From assembly GCF_014805685.1 (NCBI RefSeq), contig NC_060902.1, positions 5,691,286-5,755,285 of the forward strand: 64,000 bases of DNA, written 5' to 3'. Position 1 is the stretch's first letter. Each line of letters begins with the position of its first letter. Position numbers and translations under genes: made by a program. Of this stretch, positions 1 through 26,331 are shown piece after piece. The DNA is from Silurus meridionalis (Eukaryota; Chordata; Actinopteri; Siluriformes; Siluridae). Below the pieces are notes generated by a model. That model ran no database searches. It was not told the origin of the DNA and was given only the letters and a program-made list of their open reading frames with translations.

Positions 1-300
1 AAACATCCTGCCACCACCATGCTTCACTTTAAGGATAGTGTGTCTTGAGTTATTGGAAGTTTTTATGTCTGTGCCACACATAGCAAATTGAGTTTTGGCA
101 AAAAAAAGCTTTCTCTTGGGTGCATTTGACCCTTTCCTGCATAAAAGCTTGTTCACTTTTATGTTTTCTCACATCATTTTTGAGTAGCAGCTTCTTTCTT
201 GCCATCCTTCTATACAAGCCAGTGTCAGGAGTTGCTCGTGATCGTGTTTATTATTCCACTCCCAGCCATTGAAATCCTTTAAAGGAATTTTTTTATTCTT
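1..300 (-). mobile_element. Tc1/mariner-like transposase remnant, cut by the window edge
   Basis: Read on the minus strand, the first bases encode VKHGGG, the signature that precedes the second catalytic Asp region of fish Tc1 transposases. Upstream (rightwards) the same strand reads YVWHRH near 70-90 and RRMARKK near 200-225, both typical of Tc1 proteins and in the right order. Frames are broken by stops, so this is a dead copy. The rest of the element lies left of the window. Confidence 0.7.
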
Positions 301-1506
301 TCTCAAGTCTTCTTGTTTGAGCACTTGAGGTTTGAGGGGCAGCCTTTTCTTGGCAGTGTCTAGGTAGTGTGATGCAGCTTTTACTTCCTGATTATTGATC
401 TAACTGTGCTGACAAACACTTGGATATTAATTTGTATCTCTCTGGGCCCAATTTTCCTTCAGATTCACAGCTAAGGCCAATGAGTTTATATTAGTGGAGT
501 TTTTATACAGAAAATATGACAAACTCTAATCATTTACATGTGGATGCCAGTGGTAAGGGTACTTGCATACTTGTTTGGGCAATTTCTTTCATTGGTATAA
601 AGTAGAAGCCCCCACAGCACAAGGGTCGAGTACTTAAGCAAACATGATATTTCAGTTTTTAATTTATTAACCTTTTTCCCAAAATAAATCTAGTGTTACC
701 TAACAATAATTGATTCTCAGTGGTTTGAAATAAAATAGAAAACAAAATGAAATTTCAGTGTACCATGTAAAGTGTAGTAATACGTGAAAATTGGTCTGGC
801 ATCTAAATACTTTTATTACCCTACAAATTAATTATGTTTCAAATATGTACATCAACACTATAATTTATGATTTCATCTAAAAGATACATATCAAATGTAT
901 AAAACTCACAAGGAAAGGCGATGTTTAATACTGTTATTTCTGAGGGTGTGTCAAGTTAATAATAATTAAATCAATCATTTAAGAATCATTATCTTTGTAC
1001 TGGAAAGATTCTAATGGCAATTTTATCTGTGGCAAATAAAGCAGACTAGTTAACAATCCATTAAAAAACAAGAGTTTTCACTTCAATCTACGTTATTGTA
1101 TGTTCTCAACAATAAATCAATTCCCTCTTATTTATCACTATATTTCTAAGTGTCTCCTGTTTTGAACCCAGATTACTCCACACAAAAATGCTGATTGCAT
1201 CTGACCTGAATTAGTTGTCTGCCTGCACCACGATTTCAGACTGACTTTGCAGAATTGTGTAGGTGGAGGATGGAGATTTATAGTCTCTGGTCCTGGCTAG
1301 GAGCTTTCTGCAGTGGCTATAAACATTAATGAATGAACAAAGTAGTGAACAAGGCTGCAGGAAGGCTTGCACTTCTCGATAAAGAGCCAGAAAAAAATCT
1401 CCCGGGCTTATATCAGGTAATCCGAAGGGTTTTTTTTGTTCTGGGTTTATTATGCTGCAGAATATTATTTCTAGTCATACTCCAATACATATACAAAAAT
1501 TAAATG

Positions 1507-1512
<6 letters not shown>
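301..1512. other. AT-rich intergenic DNA, no gene seen
   Basis: No reading frame with family resemblance, no splice-bounded exon and no clear repeat family was recognised here. The stretch is AT-rich with frequent stops on both strands. Confidence 0.5.

Positions 1513-1574
<62 letters not shown>
1513..1574. repeat. (TA)n microsatellite
   Basis: About 30 uninterrupted TA units. Below about 100 bp, so it is likely length-polymorphic. Confidence 0.95.
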
Positions 1575-1580
<6 letters not shown>

Positions 1581-2451
1581 AACGTTGTTCTTTTTCATCA
1601 CTGCTGTACAGCATAAAGATGACTCATCTGGTTAAAGGTAGGATATGCAGCAAAACATTGCACACAGACAGATAAACAGACATTTTAGATATTTCACTTT
1701 TGTGTTTGACCATCATCTCAATTGTTTGTGTTGGAGTGTTGGCCATAGCAGCCGAAACACAGTATGGCTTTTGACCAGTGCAGTCTGTGATTGTTTTACG
1801 GGCAAGTGTTTGGACACAAGAAAAAATCTGAGGTGCTTTTTTCATCCAAGAATAATCATCTCATCAACTTTTTGCAAAACAAAAAAAAACAAAAAAAAAA
1901 ATCACATTAAGCTGTACCTCCTCACTGCACTCCAGTGTGATGCCAGGAGGATAGAATTTACCTTAAATAAACTACATGTACAACTCCACCTTTTCTTTTT
2001 TTCCCAGATAAAAAGCATACTATTTTATACCCACTTGGATGGCAACCTCAAGATGGCATTTGTTCTACCTCTATAGGCCTATGTCTAGAATCTTTTACCT
2101 AGAAAGGTGCATGTCATGGTTTTTACTCTGAAGCATGACACAGTCCATTTATTTGCCTTGAATGATCTTTGGTGTACACTATATACACATTTTCCTTTGA
2201 AAGATACATCACAAAAGTTGAGGTAGATGTTCTATTGTATTGATACATCATTTTGTTCTGTGTAGTGTGTAGGATTTATTCATAAAATATCATCCATGTA
2301 AATAAATATATATATTAAAAAAATAGATAATTCATAATACAGATTTGTATATAAAAAAAACTAAGAAAAGCACAGATCCATATCCCAAATTTAGAAGAAC
2401 TTAAGCAATGCATAAGAGTAGTGGATAAAAATGCGTGTACATTTGCAGATC
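1575..2451. other. Intergenic DNA without recognised gene
   Basis: A 143-codon open frame at 1645-2076 (plus) has the composition of random AT-rich DNA (poly-K and poly-F runs) and no family resemblance. Nothing else stands out. Confidence 0.45.
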
Positions 2452-2455
2452 TTAC

Positions 2456-2830
2456 CTATGATGAGATGATGAGGAGAAGGATGATGAAGAAGAGGAGAAC
2501 CAGGCATGGCTGCAGCACAATAAGAGAAAGATTTACAAAGAAATCCTTGGATACTAAGCTATCCTACTATCCTAATGCACTGAAAGCACAACAGAGAGAG
2601 ACATGCTGTGCGTTTGAAGAAGCTGGATGGAGATTATGAGAGCATCTGCAGCATCTCGGAGATGATCGCAGTCTCAGTGACCTCGGTGTGCGAAAGCATG
2701 ACCACGCAAAGATTTCACACGCGGCACGCAAACACTCGCATTTTCAGATGGATGGAAAATCAGGAGTAGCTCCGAGCTGGCGTCTGGAACCCCCTACCTG
2801 GCTTTAGAGTATATTCTGGATGCTTCGCCC
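2456..2830 (-). promoter_or_regulatory. Candidate promoter plus first exon of a minus-strand gene
   Basis: On the minus strand an excellent splice donor (CATAG|GTAAGA, exon end at 2456) follows a segment starting ATG at about 2507. One frame of that segment is strikingly hydrophobic (LVLLFFIILLLIISS), as in a signal peptide, but that frame has no ATG and ends in a stop just before the donor; the ATG-initiated frame runs open into the donor without this feature. Upstream, 2640-2830 is locally richer in CpG than its surroundings and carries a TATA-like AATATACT near 2815. I infer a possible 5' exon of a gene lying to the left. No protein family is recognised and no downstream exon was found in 1-2450. 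Confidence 0.22.
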
Positions 2831-2895
2831 CTCCTGCAGCGCTCTATTGCTGTGAGAAGGGGCATGAGCAAGTGAGTCTTACTACTCGAGTTAAA

Positions 2896-2937
2896 AGAAT
2901 CGACTCGTAAGATGAACCGACTCGTAAAATAAACCGG
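2896..2937. repeat. Short direct repeat around GACTCGTAA
   Basis: The motif GACTCGTAAgATGAACC recurs almost exactly 17 bases later, preceded by a related ACTCGAGTTAAAAGAATC. A minor tandem array of unknown meaning. Confidence 0.5.
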
Positions 2938-3263
2938 TTTTTCCTATTGTTTATTCAAACATCCAATTCCACGTCTAGTCTCCATTTGCTGTTAGAAGAA
3001 CTCCACTCTTCTGGGAAGGCTGTTGTTGTTGATTAGATTTTGTGGAGATTTGTGCTCATTTAGCCTCAAGGGCATTGGTAAAGTCAGGTACTGATGGGTT
3101 GAGGAGGCCTGAGGGTGCAGTGGTCCAGTTTATCTCAAAGGTGTTCAAGATTCCACTCCAACCCATGTAAAAAGTAGCCCAGTCAAAAGTTTTCACACAA
3201 GTTCTCCTTCATTGTACATTAATACTGAATACATTAAAATGATGAAAGAACACATTTGGAATT

Positions 3264-3720
3264 ATTAGATTAGATTCAACTTTGCCATTACACATGTACA
3301 AGTACAAGGCAAACCAGGGTCTAACCAGAGTGCAATAACAGCAAGTGCAGGATATATAGTGTTACATGATTTACATAAGTTAAAATAGAATTATGTAGTA
3401 AACAAACAAGTGTTCGACAACCCAGAATATGTTTTGTATTGTATTTGTCCAAAGTAGCTACATTTAGCTTGATGACAACTTGGCAAACTCATGGCATTCT
3501 CTCATCAGATTCACGAGGTAGTCACCTGGTCGGCGCTATCTTGTGTTATGTGTATTGTCTTGTGTTGTCTGTCTGTCTGCACTGTCTGTGTGTACTGTTT
3601 TTTGTCTTCACTGTTTTGTGTTGTGTTGTAACTCTGTTTTTTAGTGTAGCACCACTCTGTTCTGGAGGAACGTTGTCTTGTTTTTACTGTGTACTACTGT
3701 GTAGAGTAGCCTCTTGACTT
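3264..3720. repeat. Dispersed fish repeat (SINE-like part plus TGT-rich tail)
   Basis: The 3268-3365 part (TTAGATTCAACTTTGCCATT, AGTACAAGGCAAACC, CTAACCAGAGTGCAA) resembles a short interspersed repeat I know from many teleost genomes. It is followed by a low-complexity GTCTTGTGTTGT-rich tract to 3720. The 92-codon open frame at 3439-3717 lies in this tract and is not a gene. Confidence 0.5.
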
Positions 3721-3854
3721 GACTTGACCTAGAATGTTTTTTAATTCACATGCGTGCTGTATCAAGAGTTCATCTGACATTTCTTGCCTTCTTAATGTGT
3801 AGTCTTGAGCAGAGTAAGGGCTGAGTGTAGAGTCAATACTTTGATTCAATTGTT

Positions 3855-4110
3855 ATTTGTGTAGCGCTTTTAACAATGAACATTGTCTCAAAGCGGCTTT
3901 ACACAGATAATGTGGTAATAAAAAATGAACAAGATGTTCTTTATAAGTGTACGTTTGTCCCTGATAAGCGAGCCGGTGGCGACTGTGGCAAGAAGAAACC
4001 TTGAGAGGAACCAGACTCAAGAGGGAACCCTTCCTCATCTTGGTGGCACAGAATGTCCATTTATTACAGATAATAGTCCTACTTGAGCTTCTATAACTAC
4101 TGTACAAATC
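3855..4110. repeat. Dispersed repeat with CTTTACA...AACCAGACTCAA motif
   Basis: Contains the ordered blocks TAGCGCTTTTAACAATG, AAGCGGCTTTACACAGA, GCGAGCCGGTGGCGAC, AGGAACCAGACTCAAGAGGG. Diverged copies of the same ordered blocks occur at about 25060-25285, 38320-38410, 39067-39190 and 55013-55150, so this is an interspersed family. Class unknown. Confidence 0.65.
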
Positions 4111-4528
4111 CATATCAAGGCAAGAAATTATGCAGTCATCAAAACCATCACATGCTATGATGAAACAGAGGCCCATTTATACTTCTGCATTTACTTTTGT
4201 GGATAATTTAAAGAAAAAAAACAACTTGCCTTAATTTCTAATCCAGTGGAAAACATGTCAATATATGAGGTTCATTTTTATGCTTTTACTAAAAATGATG
4301 GATGCATCAGTGCAGATGTGGCAGCAGTGAAAGGAGACTTGTTGAATTGATTAGGTTTTCTTGCTTTGGATTTGGCATTCATTCTCTCTGCATTAGATAC
4401 TTGTCTGTGATGCAGCACACTTTTATACTGTGTTTCTGTATAATATTGATAATATTCTGTATAATATTGATTGTTTCAAATCTTTTGAACAAAGTGAGTG
4501 AATTGAATTCCCCTTTTGATTCGTCACG

Positions 4529-4611
4529 ATTCATGACTAGGAAGAAATATTTTTGCCAACATACACAGCAAAAAGTAATGTTGGCAAAAATATTTCTTCC
4601 CAGTCATGAAT
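4529..4611. repeat. Near-perfect hairpin: 34-bp arms, 15-base loop
   Basis: Left arm 4529-4562 and right arm 4578-4611 are reverse complements over 34 bases with a single mismatch (ACTAGG versus CCCAGT). The loop is ACACAGCAAAAAGTA. The arm includes GAAGAAATATTTTTGCC. It could be a tiny palindromic MITE or a precursor-like RNA hairpin; the sequence alone does not decide. Confidence 0.85.
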
Positions 4612-5433
4612 AAAATAAATTTATGACATTGGTTTAACTTTCTAAACTTTATTATTTGTAGATCCACTATATTTTCAACTGTCAAAAATATTACTAATTC
4701 CACATAAACCTTACATCTCTCCCTCTTACAAATAGCAGGTGTCTACAATCCAATTGGCTCCACCAAAATGATCAAGGACAAAGAGAAAATTGGCAATAAG
4801 CCTGAAGCAGAGCAAATGTTTCAGTTTTCCCACCTTGAGAAAAACACTAAACATCTTATCTGCAATATAAGCAAGCTAACCTAAACAATGGCATTGATGC
4901 TGGCATGGCATTAAAAATTATAAAAACAAATACTGTACATGCAAATCATTAAAATCATGGCATTTGGATATTTACATGTTTTTTTTTACTTGTTTCCTTT
5001 GTTACAATTTGAGCAAATAAAAAATTAAGGAATTGGAAAACGGTGAAATCATATTTCAGTGCCCCTAGTTTTTAAATCATGACCCCTCAGAACGTCTGTA
5101 GTAGCGCCTCGGTTAGGGCTTTCTGCAGCTAATAAAATGACCTTGGACTACTCCTGCATGCACAACATATTTTTAGATACAGGAATGTGCAATACCACCA
5201 GGTTTTCTGCAGAGTTGAAATTTAGAGCCAAAGCTAGAACACTAATTGTGATGATCCAACAATGTGCTGATGTGCATGCATACTTGAACAGCAAAACCCA
5301 GAATTTGACCCAAAACTGATCATTTGTGAAACTGTAGGTTTCTGGAGAGACTCAAAAGCTTGTACTGTGCTCTAAATTTCAATTCGGTGGTCGAGTAAAT
5401 CTTGATATCTGTAATTTAAGGGTAAGTAAACAT
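4612..5433. other. Intergenic DNA, no gene seen
   Basis: AT-rich spacer between the hairpin and the mcm2 polyadenylation signal. Open frames here are short and unrelated to known families. Confidence 0.5.
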
Positions 5434-5439
5434 TTTATT
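5434..5439 (-). terminator. mcm2 polyadenylation signal AATAAA
   Basis: AATAAA on the minus strand, about 295 bases downstream of the mcm2 stop codon, giving a plausible short 3' UTR. Confidence 0.5.
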
Positions 5440-5732
5440 TAACAATTTCTTTTAGAACATGGTACACTTTTTTTTACAATATCCAATCCTACACATGCAA
5501 AACATTTCTGCATTTGACAGTTTAAAAGAAAAAAAAAAAAAAAAGAAAAATTCATACCACCTGTCTTACAAGCAAGAGCAAACATTACCACTACCAAAGT
5601 GTGGCGTTACTTTGAATGATCAAATGACTCTGTCCATATCAGAACTCCTCCATGTCCACACAATGTGGCGAAATAGCAACATATTTACACGTCCACAAGA
5701 TTCTCCAATACAAGCCATAAGCAGCAGATGGC

Positions 5733-15511
<9,779 letters not shown>

Positions 15512-15670
15512 TGTACTGCGTGTAGTCCGGGTCCCTTCAGTTTAGACTGTTGTTTTTTTTTCCCTACCGGCGAGGCAAAGTTTTCGCGCGAAATATGACA
15601 CGTGACCACAAAGCCCGCGAAATATCATGAATATTGAATAAGCGCGTGGCTGATGATTGGTGCGCGAGCT
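15512..15670 (-). promoter_or_regulatory. mcm2 promoter with E2F palindrome, E-box and CCAAT box
   Basis: Immediately upstream of the mcm2 start the DNA becomes GC/CpG-rich. It holds a perfect E2F palindrome TTTCGCGCGAAA (15582-15593), a second E2F-like CCCGCGAAA (15614-15622), an E-box CACGTG (15599-15604) and, read on the gene strand, a CCAAT box (15656-15660). MCM genes are established E2F targets at G1/S, so the motif content matches the gene. No TATA box. Confidence 0.8.
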
Positions 15671-15773
15671 CCCTACGTCACGAGCTCGGAATCATAGCTC
15701 ACGTCGTCATGGCGCTGGGTCTAAACGAGGGAGAAAAGTAAAGAAGAAATTCACATAACAGCTTTATCTTTAT

Positions 15774-15776
<3 letters not shown>

Positions 15777-15864
<88 letters not shown>
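15777..15864. repeat. (TA)n-(GA)n compound microsatellite
   Basis: About 20 TA units followed directly by about 24 GA units. Confidence 0.97.
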
Positions 15865-16591
<727 letters not shown>

Positions 16592-17018
16592 TTTTTTTTT
16601 TTTTTAATCAGACCTTAATGGCACCCTAAATGAGGAATCACCCAAATAACAAACCATCAAATATATGTATAGTGCTCTATGCATATTAGATATTAGGTAT
16701 TAGAATATTATATAAAAAAATCTTAAAACCAAATTAATTGAAAACAGAAATGTTATACCACAGTTATAATGATACTAAAAAAGAAAATGTTTGTGATCTT
16801 CATGATCACAATATTGTTACCCTATTGCCAAGTCAAGAAAATTCTGTAAATGACAAGAAATGCAACAAAGCATCTTTCGGGTTCACCTTTTTAATTCTAT
16901 ACTTATCAGTGCATGGTTTTATGATTTTACATGGTTCTCTTTTAATACAGTACTCGGCAAAATCGGAAATCATTTTCAAACGATGGTCCCTTAAGTACAT
17001 GCTACAGACTAGATGATT

Positions 17019-18453
17019 TCATGTGGTACCTTTAAAAATAATATACAGCACTGGCATAGTTAAGGCAAATGCTGTGTAAGTCAAAATAGTGCTGTACAAG
17101 GTTGACTTGTTAATCTGAGATTCTAATCTTTTCTCGGTCTGATCCAGGACTTGGATGACGCTCTCTGTTTCGCACACTAAAATCGGCTTATCTTTTGTCT
17201 GAATTAACGGCTTTTCTGCAGCTCGTATTGAGATAGATTTCTTCACAACCTGAAGCTCGCTCGCCATCTTCCCTAAATTCTGTCTAATTTGCTCAAACTG
17301 TGGTTTAAGGTCTTCGACGAGTGAATGAGCTCCCTGACTGTGCAGAAGTATCTCATTAATGACTTCTTCTGACACGCTGGGTTTCGATGGCGGTGTTGCA
17401 GATCGGGCTGCTATGGGAACAGATATAGGTTTTTCATCTGTTCTATTAGTAATTGTTAACTTAAGTGTGTCTATGAGGCCTCGGAGTTCCTCTTGCTGGC
17501 TCTTGTGAGAAACGGCTTGAACTTTAATAGCTTCCTGTAAGCTTGCTGGTCCTTTCTGAGCCTCCAGGAGCAAGCTTTTCAACTCCTGCAGACGTACCCT
17601 GTTGATGTAAGTGGAACCCATAACACCAATAATGGCGCCTAGTACAGAGCCAATGATGGACCAGTTCTTGGTGCGTTCGGCACGCGCCCGCTCCTTCTCA
17701 TGACTCTCGCGCACACCAGCAGAGAAAAGGGCAAATTTTTCCCGCTCTCCTTCCTCTGCATGTTCATAAGTTGTTTTGAGGCGACGTTCTTCCTATTAGT
17801 ATAAAAAAACAATTAATGCACAAATATACTAAACTTTTATCATAAAGCATCCACACCTAGATATCGAGTCTTAGCCCACCTGAAGCAATTTGTGTTCCAG
17901 TGTTGCTAATTCAAGATAATGTGCTTCCTCTCGTGACACTCGGTCCAGGCGATCTCTAACCTCCTTAAGTCTGATCTGGAGGGCCTCCAAACCCACATGA
18001 GCCTCACGAACCATTCCCCTGGCCACCATGAAAGCCTTCTCAGCCTGAGCATGAAACATCAAGACATCTGCTGTCAGTACTGATAACTCAAAAAGGCATA
18101 TTAGGGATATCAAGGGATGTAAAAAAAGATACGCCTACCTCTGTAACCTTGGACTGAGCGTTTCGAACCTCATTAAGACCAACAAACTCTTCATATTTTC
18201 CCCACCAGTGAGTGACAGTAGCCATCACAGTTTTCACAGCATCCTGTCCCCACTGTTTCCCCAGCTCGGTCATGTCATTGTAGGCAGCCGATGTTTTCTT
18301 CTGAGCAGCTCCAGGTTTATCCGGTGGGCTTTTCTGAGAGCACAAGGCTCTGTTGATGGAGAAGGCATTGCGCTGGATTCTGCCAGAGAACTGGAGGAGG
18401 TGGAAGAAAGTGCCATTTCTCCTTTGCAGTGCACAAGTTCCCCTGTAGCTCAT
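17019..18453 (-). CDS. ccdc51: MITOK/CCDC51, mitochondrial ATP-sensitive K+ channel pore subunit
   Basis: CCDC51 (MITOK) forms the inner-membrane pore of the mitochondrial ATP-sensitive potassium channel together with ABCB8. Exons: 18139-18453, 17880-18044, 17019-17792, all joined in phase 0, 417 residues (human 411). The first 30 residues are basic and hydroxylated with few acids, as in a matrix-targeting peptide. Residues about 110-203 are a charged coiled coil containing [20 protein letters not shown]. The first membrane segment is at about 204-223 ([18 protein letters not shown]) and the second at about 393-413 ([15 protein letters not shown]), matching the two-segment topology of the family. 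It is head-to-head with tma7, as its human orthologue is. A 5' UTR exon ending at 18750 (donor CTG|GTATGT) with acceptor just upstream of the ATG is likely. No lesion seen. Confidence 0.95.
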
Positions 18454-19094
18454 TGAACTTCACACATCAAACCTTCAACCTGGAGTTAGAAGGAACACTC
18501 TTAGGTAGATCTAACATTAATTGTTATCATTATATATTAATAAATTTTATTTTGTATATACACATTTTAAAACCAGGCTAACCAGTTACAAAAAGAAATA
18601 ACAAACATTAAAATAACACAGTTTCCAATGTCACCATGTATCTACACTCCATGCTATACAGGTTTGACATTACATTGAACACATTAGCTACTACAATAAG
18701 AAGCCTGAAAGATATTTATATAATCATCCTGTACACCAATATAACATACCAGATGTTGGCTTTGGTCGTGGCTGTCGCCGTCTTTTGCGTAAAGCTATCC
18801 AAGACGCAATTAGAAAGACAAACTAGGGCGCTATGTAAAAAGTCATGCTATCGTTATATGATTCATAACTTTTAGCTCAGGCACATGATAAGACTACCAC
18901 ATCCGGGTTCAACAGCATCACATGGCGGGGTCCTAATGCGCTACATCGCCTCACACCCGTATTCCGTGCACTATATGGCGAATTGGAGGAGGCGGGATTT
19001 GTTCCGTAATACGGGTGTAGGGAGAGACATTCTAAGCGGAGCCTCGCTGCTTTTCAGACTCGCACGCGCCAGTTTCTAAACCAACCTCTTCAAA
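18454..19094. promoter_or_regulatory. Shared upstream region of mitok (minus) and tma7 (plus)
   Basis: About 640 bases separate the two start codons. The 18890-19090 part is CpG-rich with CATCCGGGTT and GGAGGCGGGATTTG (GC-box/E2F-like) and no TATA box, typical of a bidirectional housekeeping promoter. The minus strand shows a good donor at 18750 for a mitok 5' UTR exon. The transcription start sites are inferred. Confidence 0.55.
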
Positions 19095-23336
<4,242 letters not shown>

Positions 23337-23500
23337 CTGGAAACTGTTGGTTGCCTGCATTAGGGAGCTGTTATGTGAGCACGCTATTCGATTCTGCTTC
23401 GGGGCCACACAATTACACAAACTAGCATTTTAACACTCTCCTGTGACGAGGACAGGAAAACACACAAGTTTTGTATGTATTTTGTGTGAAATCAAAAGTG

Positions 23501-23506
23501 TTTATT
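23501..23506 (-). terminator. Polyadenylation signal of the minus-strand DNase gene
   Basis: AATAAA on the minus strand about 135 bases downstream of the inferred stop at 23641. It lies inside the 3' UTR of tma7 on the other strand. Confidence 0.5.
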
Positions 23507-23640
23507 ACATTATAAAAAAAAAAATAGATGAAACAAACACATTAGAGCTCAGATTTTAATATGTACATCTTCATTTCAGGCATTTCAACCTATTTTCCAA
23601 AAACTGGTTCCTTTCTCCAAGTCTTCTGTCCGTGTTTTCT

Positions 23641-25432
23641 TTATCCTGCTGTCATCTTTTTCTTGCATGTGGCAGATTCTAAAGCAAGAGGGTTATTATT
23701 ATTATATTTTTTTAGTTTGTAACGACTCATGTATTGTGTATAAGATCACTGTTTGTAATGGGGATGTACATAATAAAGAACTATGCTGCTTACTTTGACC
23801 GCTGGCCTTGTTTTCTTTCAGTTCCACCTCCACTGGATAGTGATCACTTATTTTAAGTGCCTGTAAAAGTGTTTATTAAAGTACAAGGGTAAATTATATC
23901 TACAGCATTATCATATTATCATATTAGTGCAGATAGAGACAAGTGGCTTTGCTTAAGGCCTTAAGAGGGCCGAATATGAACGACTGTCATTATTTATTCC
24001 TTCAGGAAACTGATGCACATTTTATATTAATACAAGCTGGGAATTAAATCGACAAATAGGATTTTTTAAATTTTTTATCTACACATGTCTAAAATTGAAA
24101 TGTACAGTGAATCTTTGGCTATTTTGAGAAATCAAAAAAGAAAAACATTTTTGGCCAATTGTGTAGAAACACCTTCAGTTACAGCTGCAGTCTCCAGAGG
24201 AAAAATATACTCAAGCAAGGTCATGTTGGATGGAGCATTAGTAAACAGAAATGTTTTTAAGTAAACCTTTCCTGCTTTTGTAATCTCTGTATTGTATGTA
24301 GTTTAATGCCACCACCATATCAAGAAAAAAGATTCATCCATGACCTGATATTATATAATCAATGCCTCTTCAATCCTATAATGACCTGGAGATTGTCCCT
24401 TACTACTAATGAATTGGCATGAATCATGGCTAACAAATTGTGTATTGAAACAGCTGAGTTGCAATCCATGATTTTATACCTGCCAAGTACAACTTATTTA
24501 TTAAATGGAAACTCGAATACCAAATAACTTTAAAAGCCATAGAATAAAAGTAAGTGTGCTTACATCAGCTTCACTCAGTCCATATTCCAGCTGGAAGTTA
24601 AATGGTTTGGCAGAGTTTGGCACCACGGCATCAAGCATTTCCTTTCCATACAGCACTATCCTAATGGAAACAGAGATGCGTTAATGTCTGTCTGATTATT
24701 AGATGCTGCATTTAAGTGCAAATTTAATTACACACATATAAATAAATGAGTAGATCAACGCCCATTATGTGACTCATGTAATTTGTTTTGCCTCTATACA
24801 AAGTATTTCTTGTGAATGGTGAAGTAAATTAGCAATTACATTACTGAATAATACATTTAGATTTATTTAAACCAGTAATAAACCAAGGATCATTATTACC
24901 TTACCATCTAACCGAATATTGCTTTACATAATATTATAAATAAATATCTATATAAATCTTAGCGTCGACCGGAAATGACAAAAAGTTAGAAATAGGGAAA
25001 AATCTAAATTTGGGTTAGGGATAGGAGAATTGTCACAATAGTTTGAGCTAAATTTAATTCAGTTTTATTTGTATAACACTTTTAATAATGGGTATTATTC
25101 CAAATGAGCTTTACAGAGATAACTAGGTTATAAAATATGCATTTATATGTAAAAAAAAAATGTTCATAAGTTTATCCTTAATGATCCTGTGGTGACAATG
25201 TTAAGGAAAAACTCCTTGAGATGGTATGAGGAAGAAACCCTGAGAGAAACCAGACTGAAATGAGAACCCGTCCTCATCATTTTTCATGTTAATCCAAACA
25301 CATGCATAAAAAAGGAAATGGAAGGTTATGTATCACAAATCTTTTCAACCATAGTGCAAAGCATATTAAATCCTCAGGTGGATGAGCTACAAGACCACAC
25401 TAAGGTCCATTGGTGTCAAATAAATTCAGGAA

Positions 25433-25507
<75 letters not shown>

Positions 25508-26280
25508 AGCTTACTAAAACTAGGAAGTATTTCTTTCCTCAGATTTCCATCTATACAAGAATTCATTGATTAATTTGGTAAATTAGTTAAATATAATCCA
25601 GTGATGCGTTCCTCAAAAATGTATAAATGGAAGGTGTGGTCTTAGCCATTTTTTATTTGATCAAACTTTAATAATTTTCATAACATTATTATGGTCTGAT
25701 CTTCAGGAAGAGCTCGTAACTTGATAATAGAACATAGTCAAATTCATTTATCATCTATTATCTTATTGTATATGTTTATATTACAAGGACAAACCTGTCA
25801 TATGTGTGGTCATTCTTTGTGCTTGTGGTGGTGTCCACATTTTCTGTAATCAGCCAGTGGAAGTTTTTATCTGTGAAGATACGGATTGCCTTCATCTCTT
25901 TTTTAGACACGTAACTGCCATCCGCATTGAAGTCACCCAAAATCATGATATTCTGTGAAATACAACAATATAAGCAAAACTTACGATGGTTTAGTTGATC
26001 CAAGATGTTCCATGCAAGGCTTGTTATGTAAGTTAGTTCAATCCTATGATGTGACGTTTATTTTTATATAGTTATATTTTTATAATTTTAGTTAGATGTT
26101 TACATAAGAGTAAAACCAGGTATAATTCATATTCATTAAACAGTTATTGAATTTGACTTACATTAGTTTTCCATTTGTCTTTCACAACCATGACTACATC
26201 ATAAAGTTCATCCACCTCTTTCTCAGAATCTTCAGGCTTTGTATGGACAGGTACCATGACCAGGTCCTTCACCACTTAAA

Positions 26281-26331
<51 letters not shown>

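Noticed and set aside
2421..2639. 72-codon plus-strand open frame rich in Met/Arg/Lys
   Set aside because: It is the antisense of the candidate minus-strand exon and has low-complexity composition without family resemblance.
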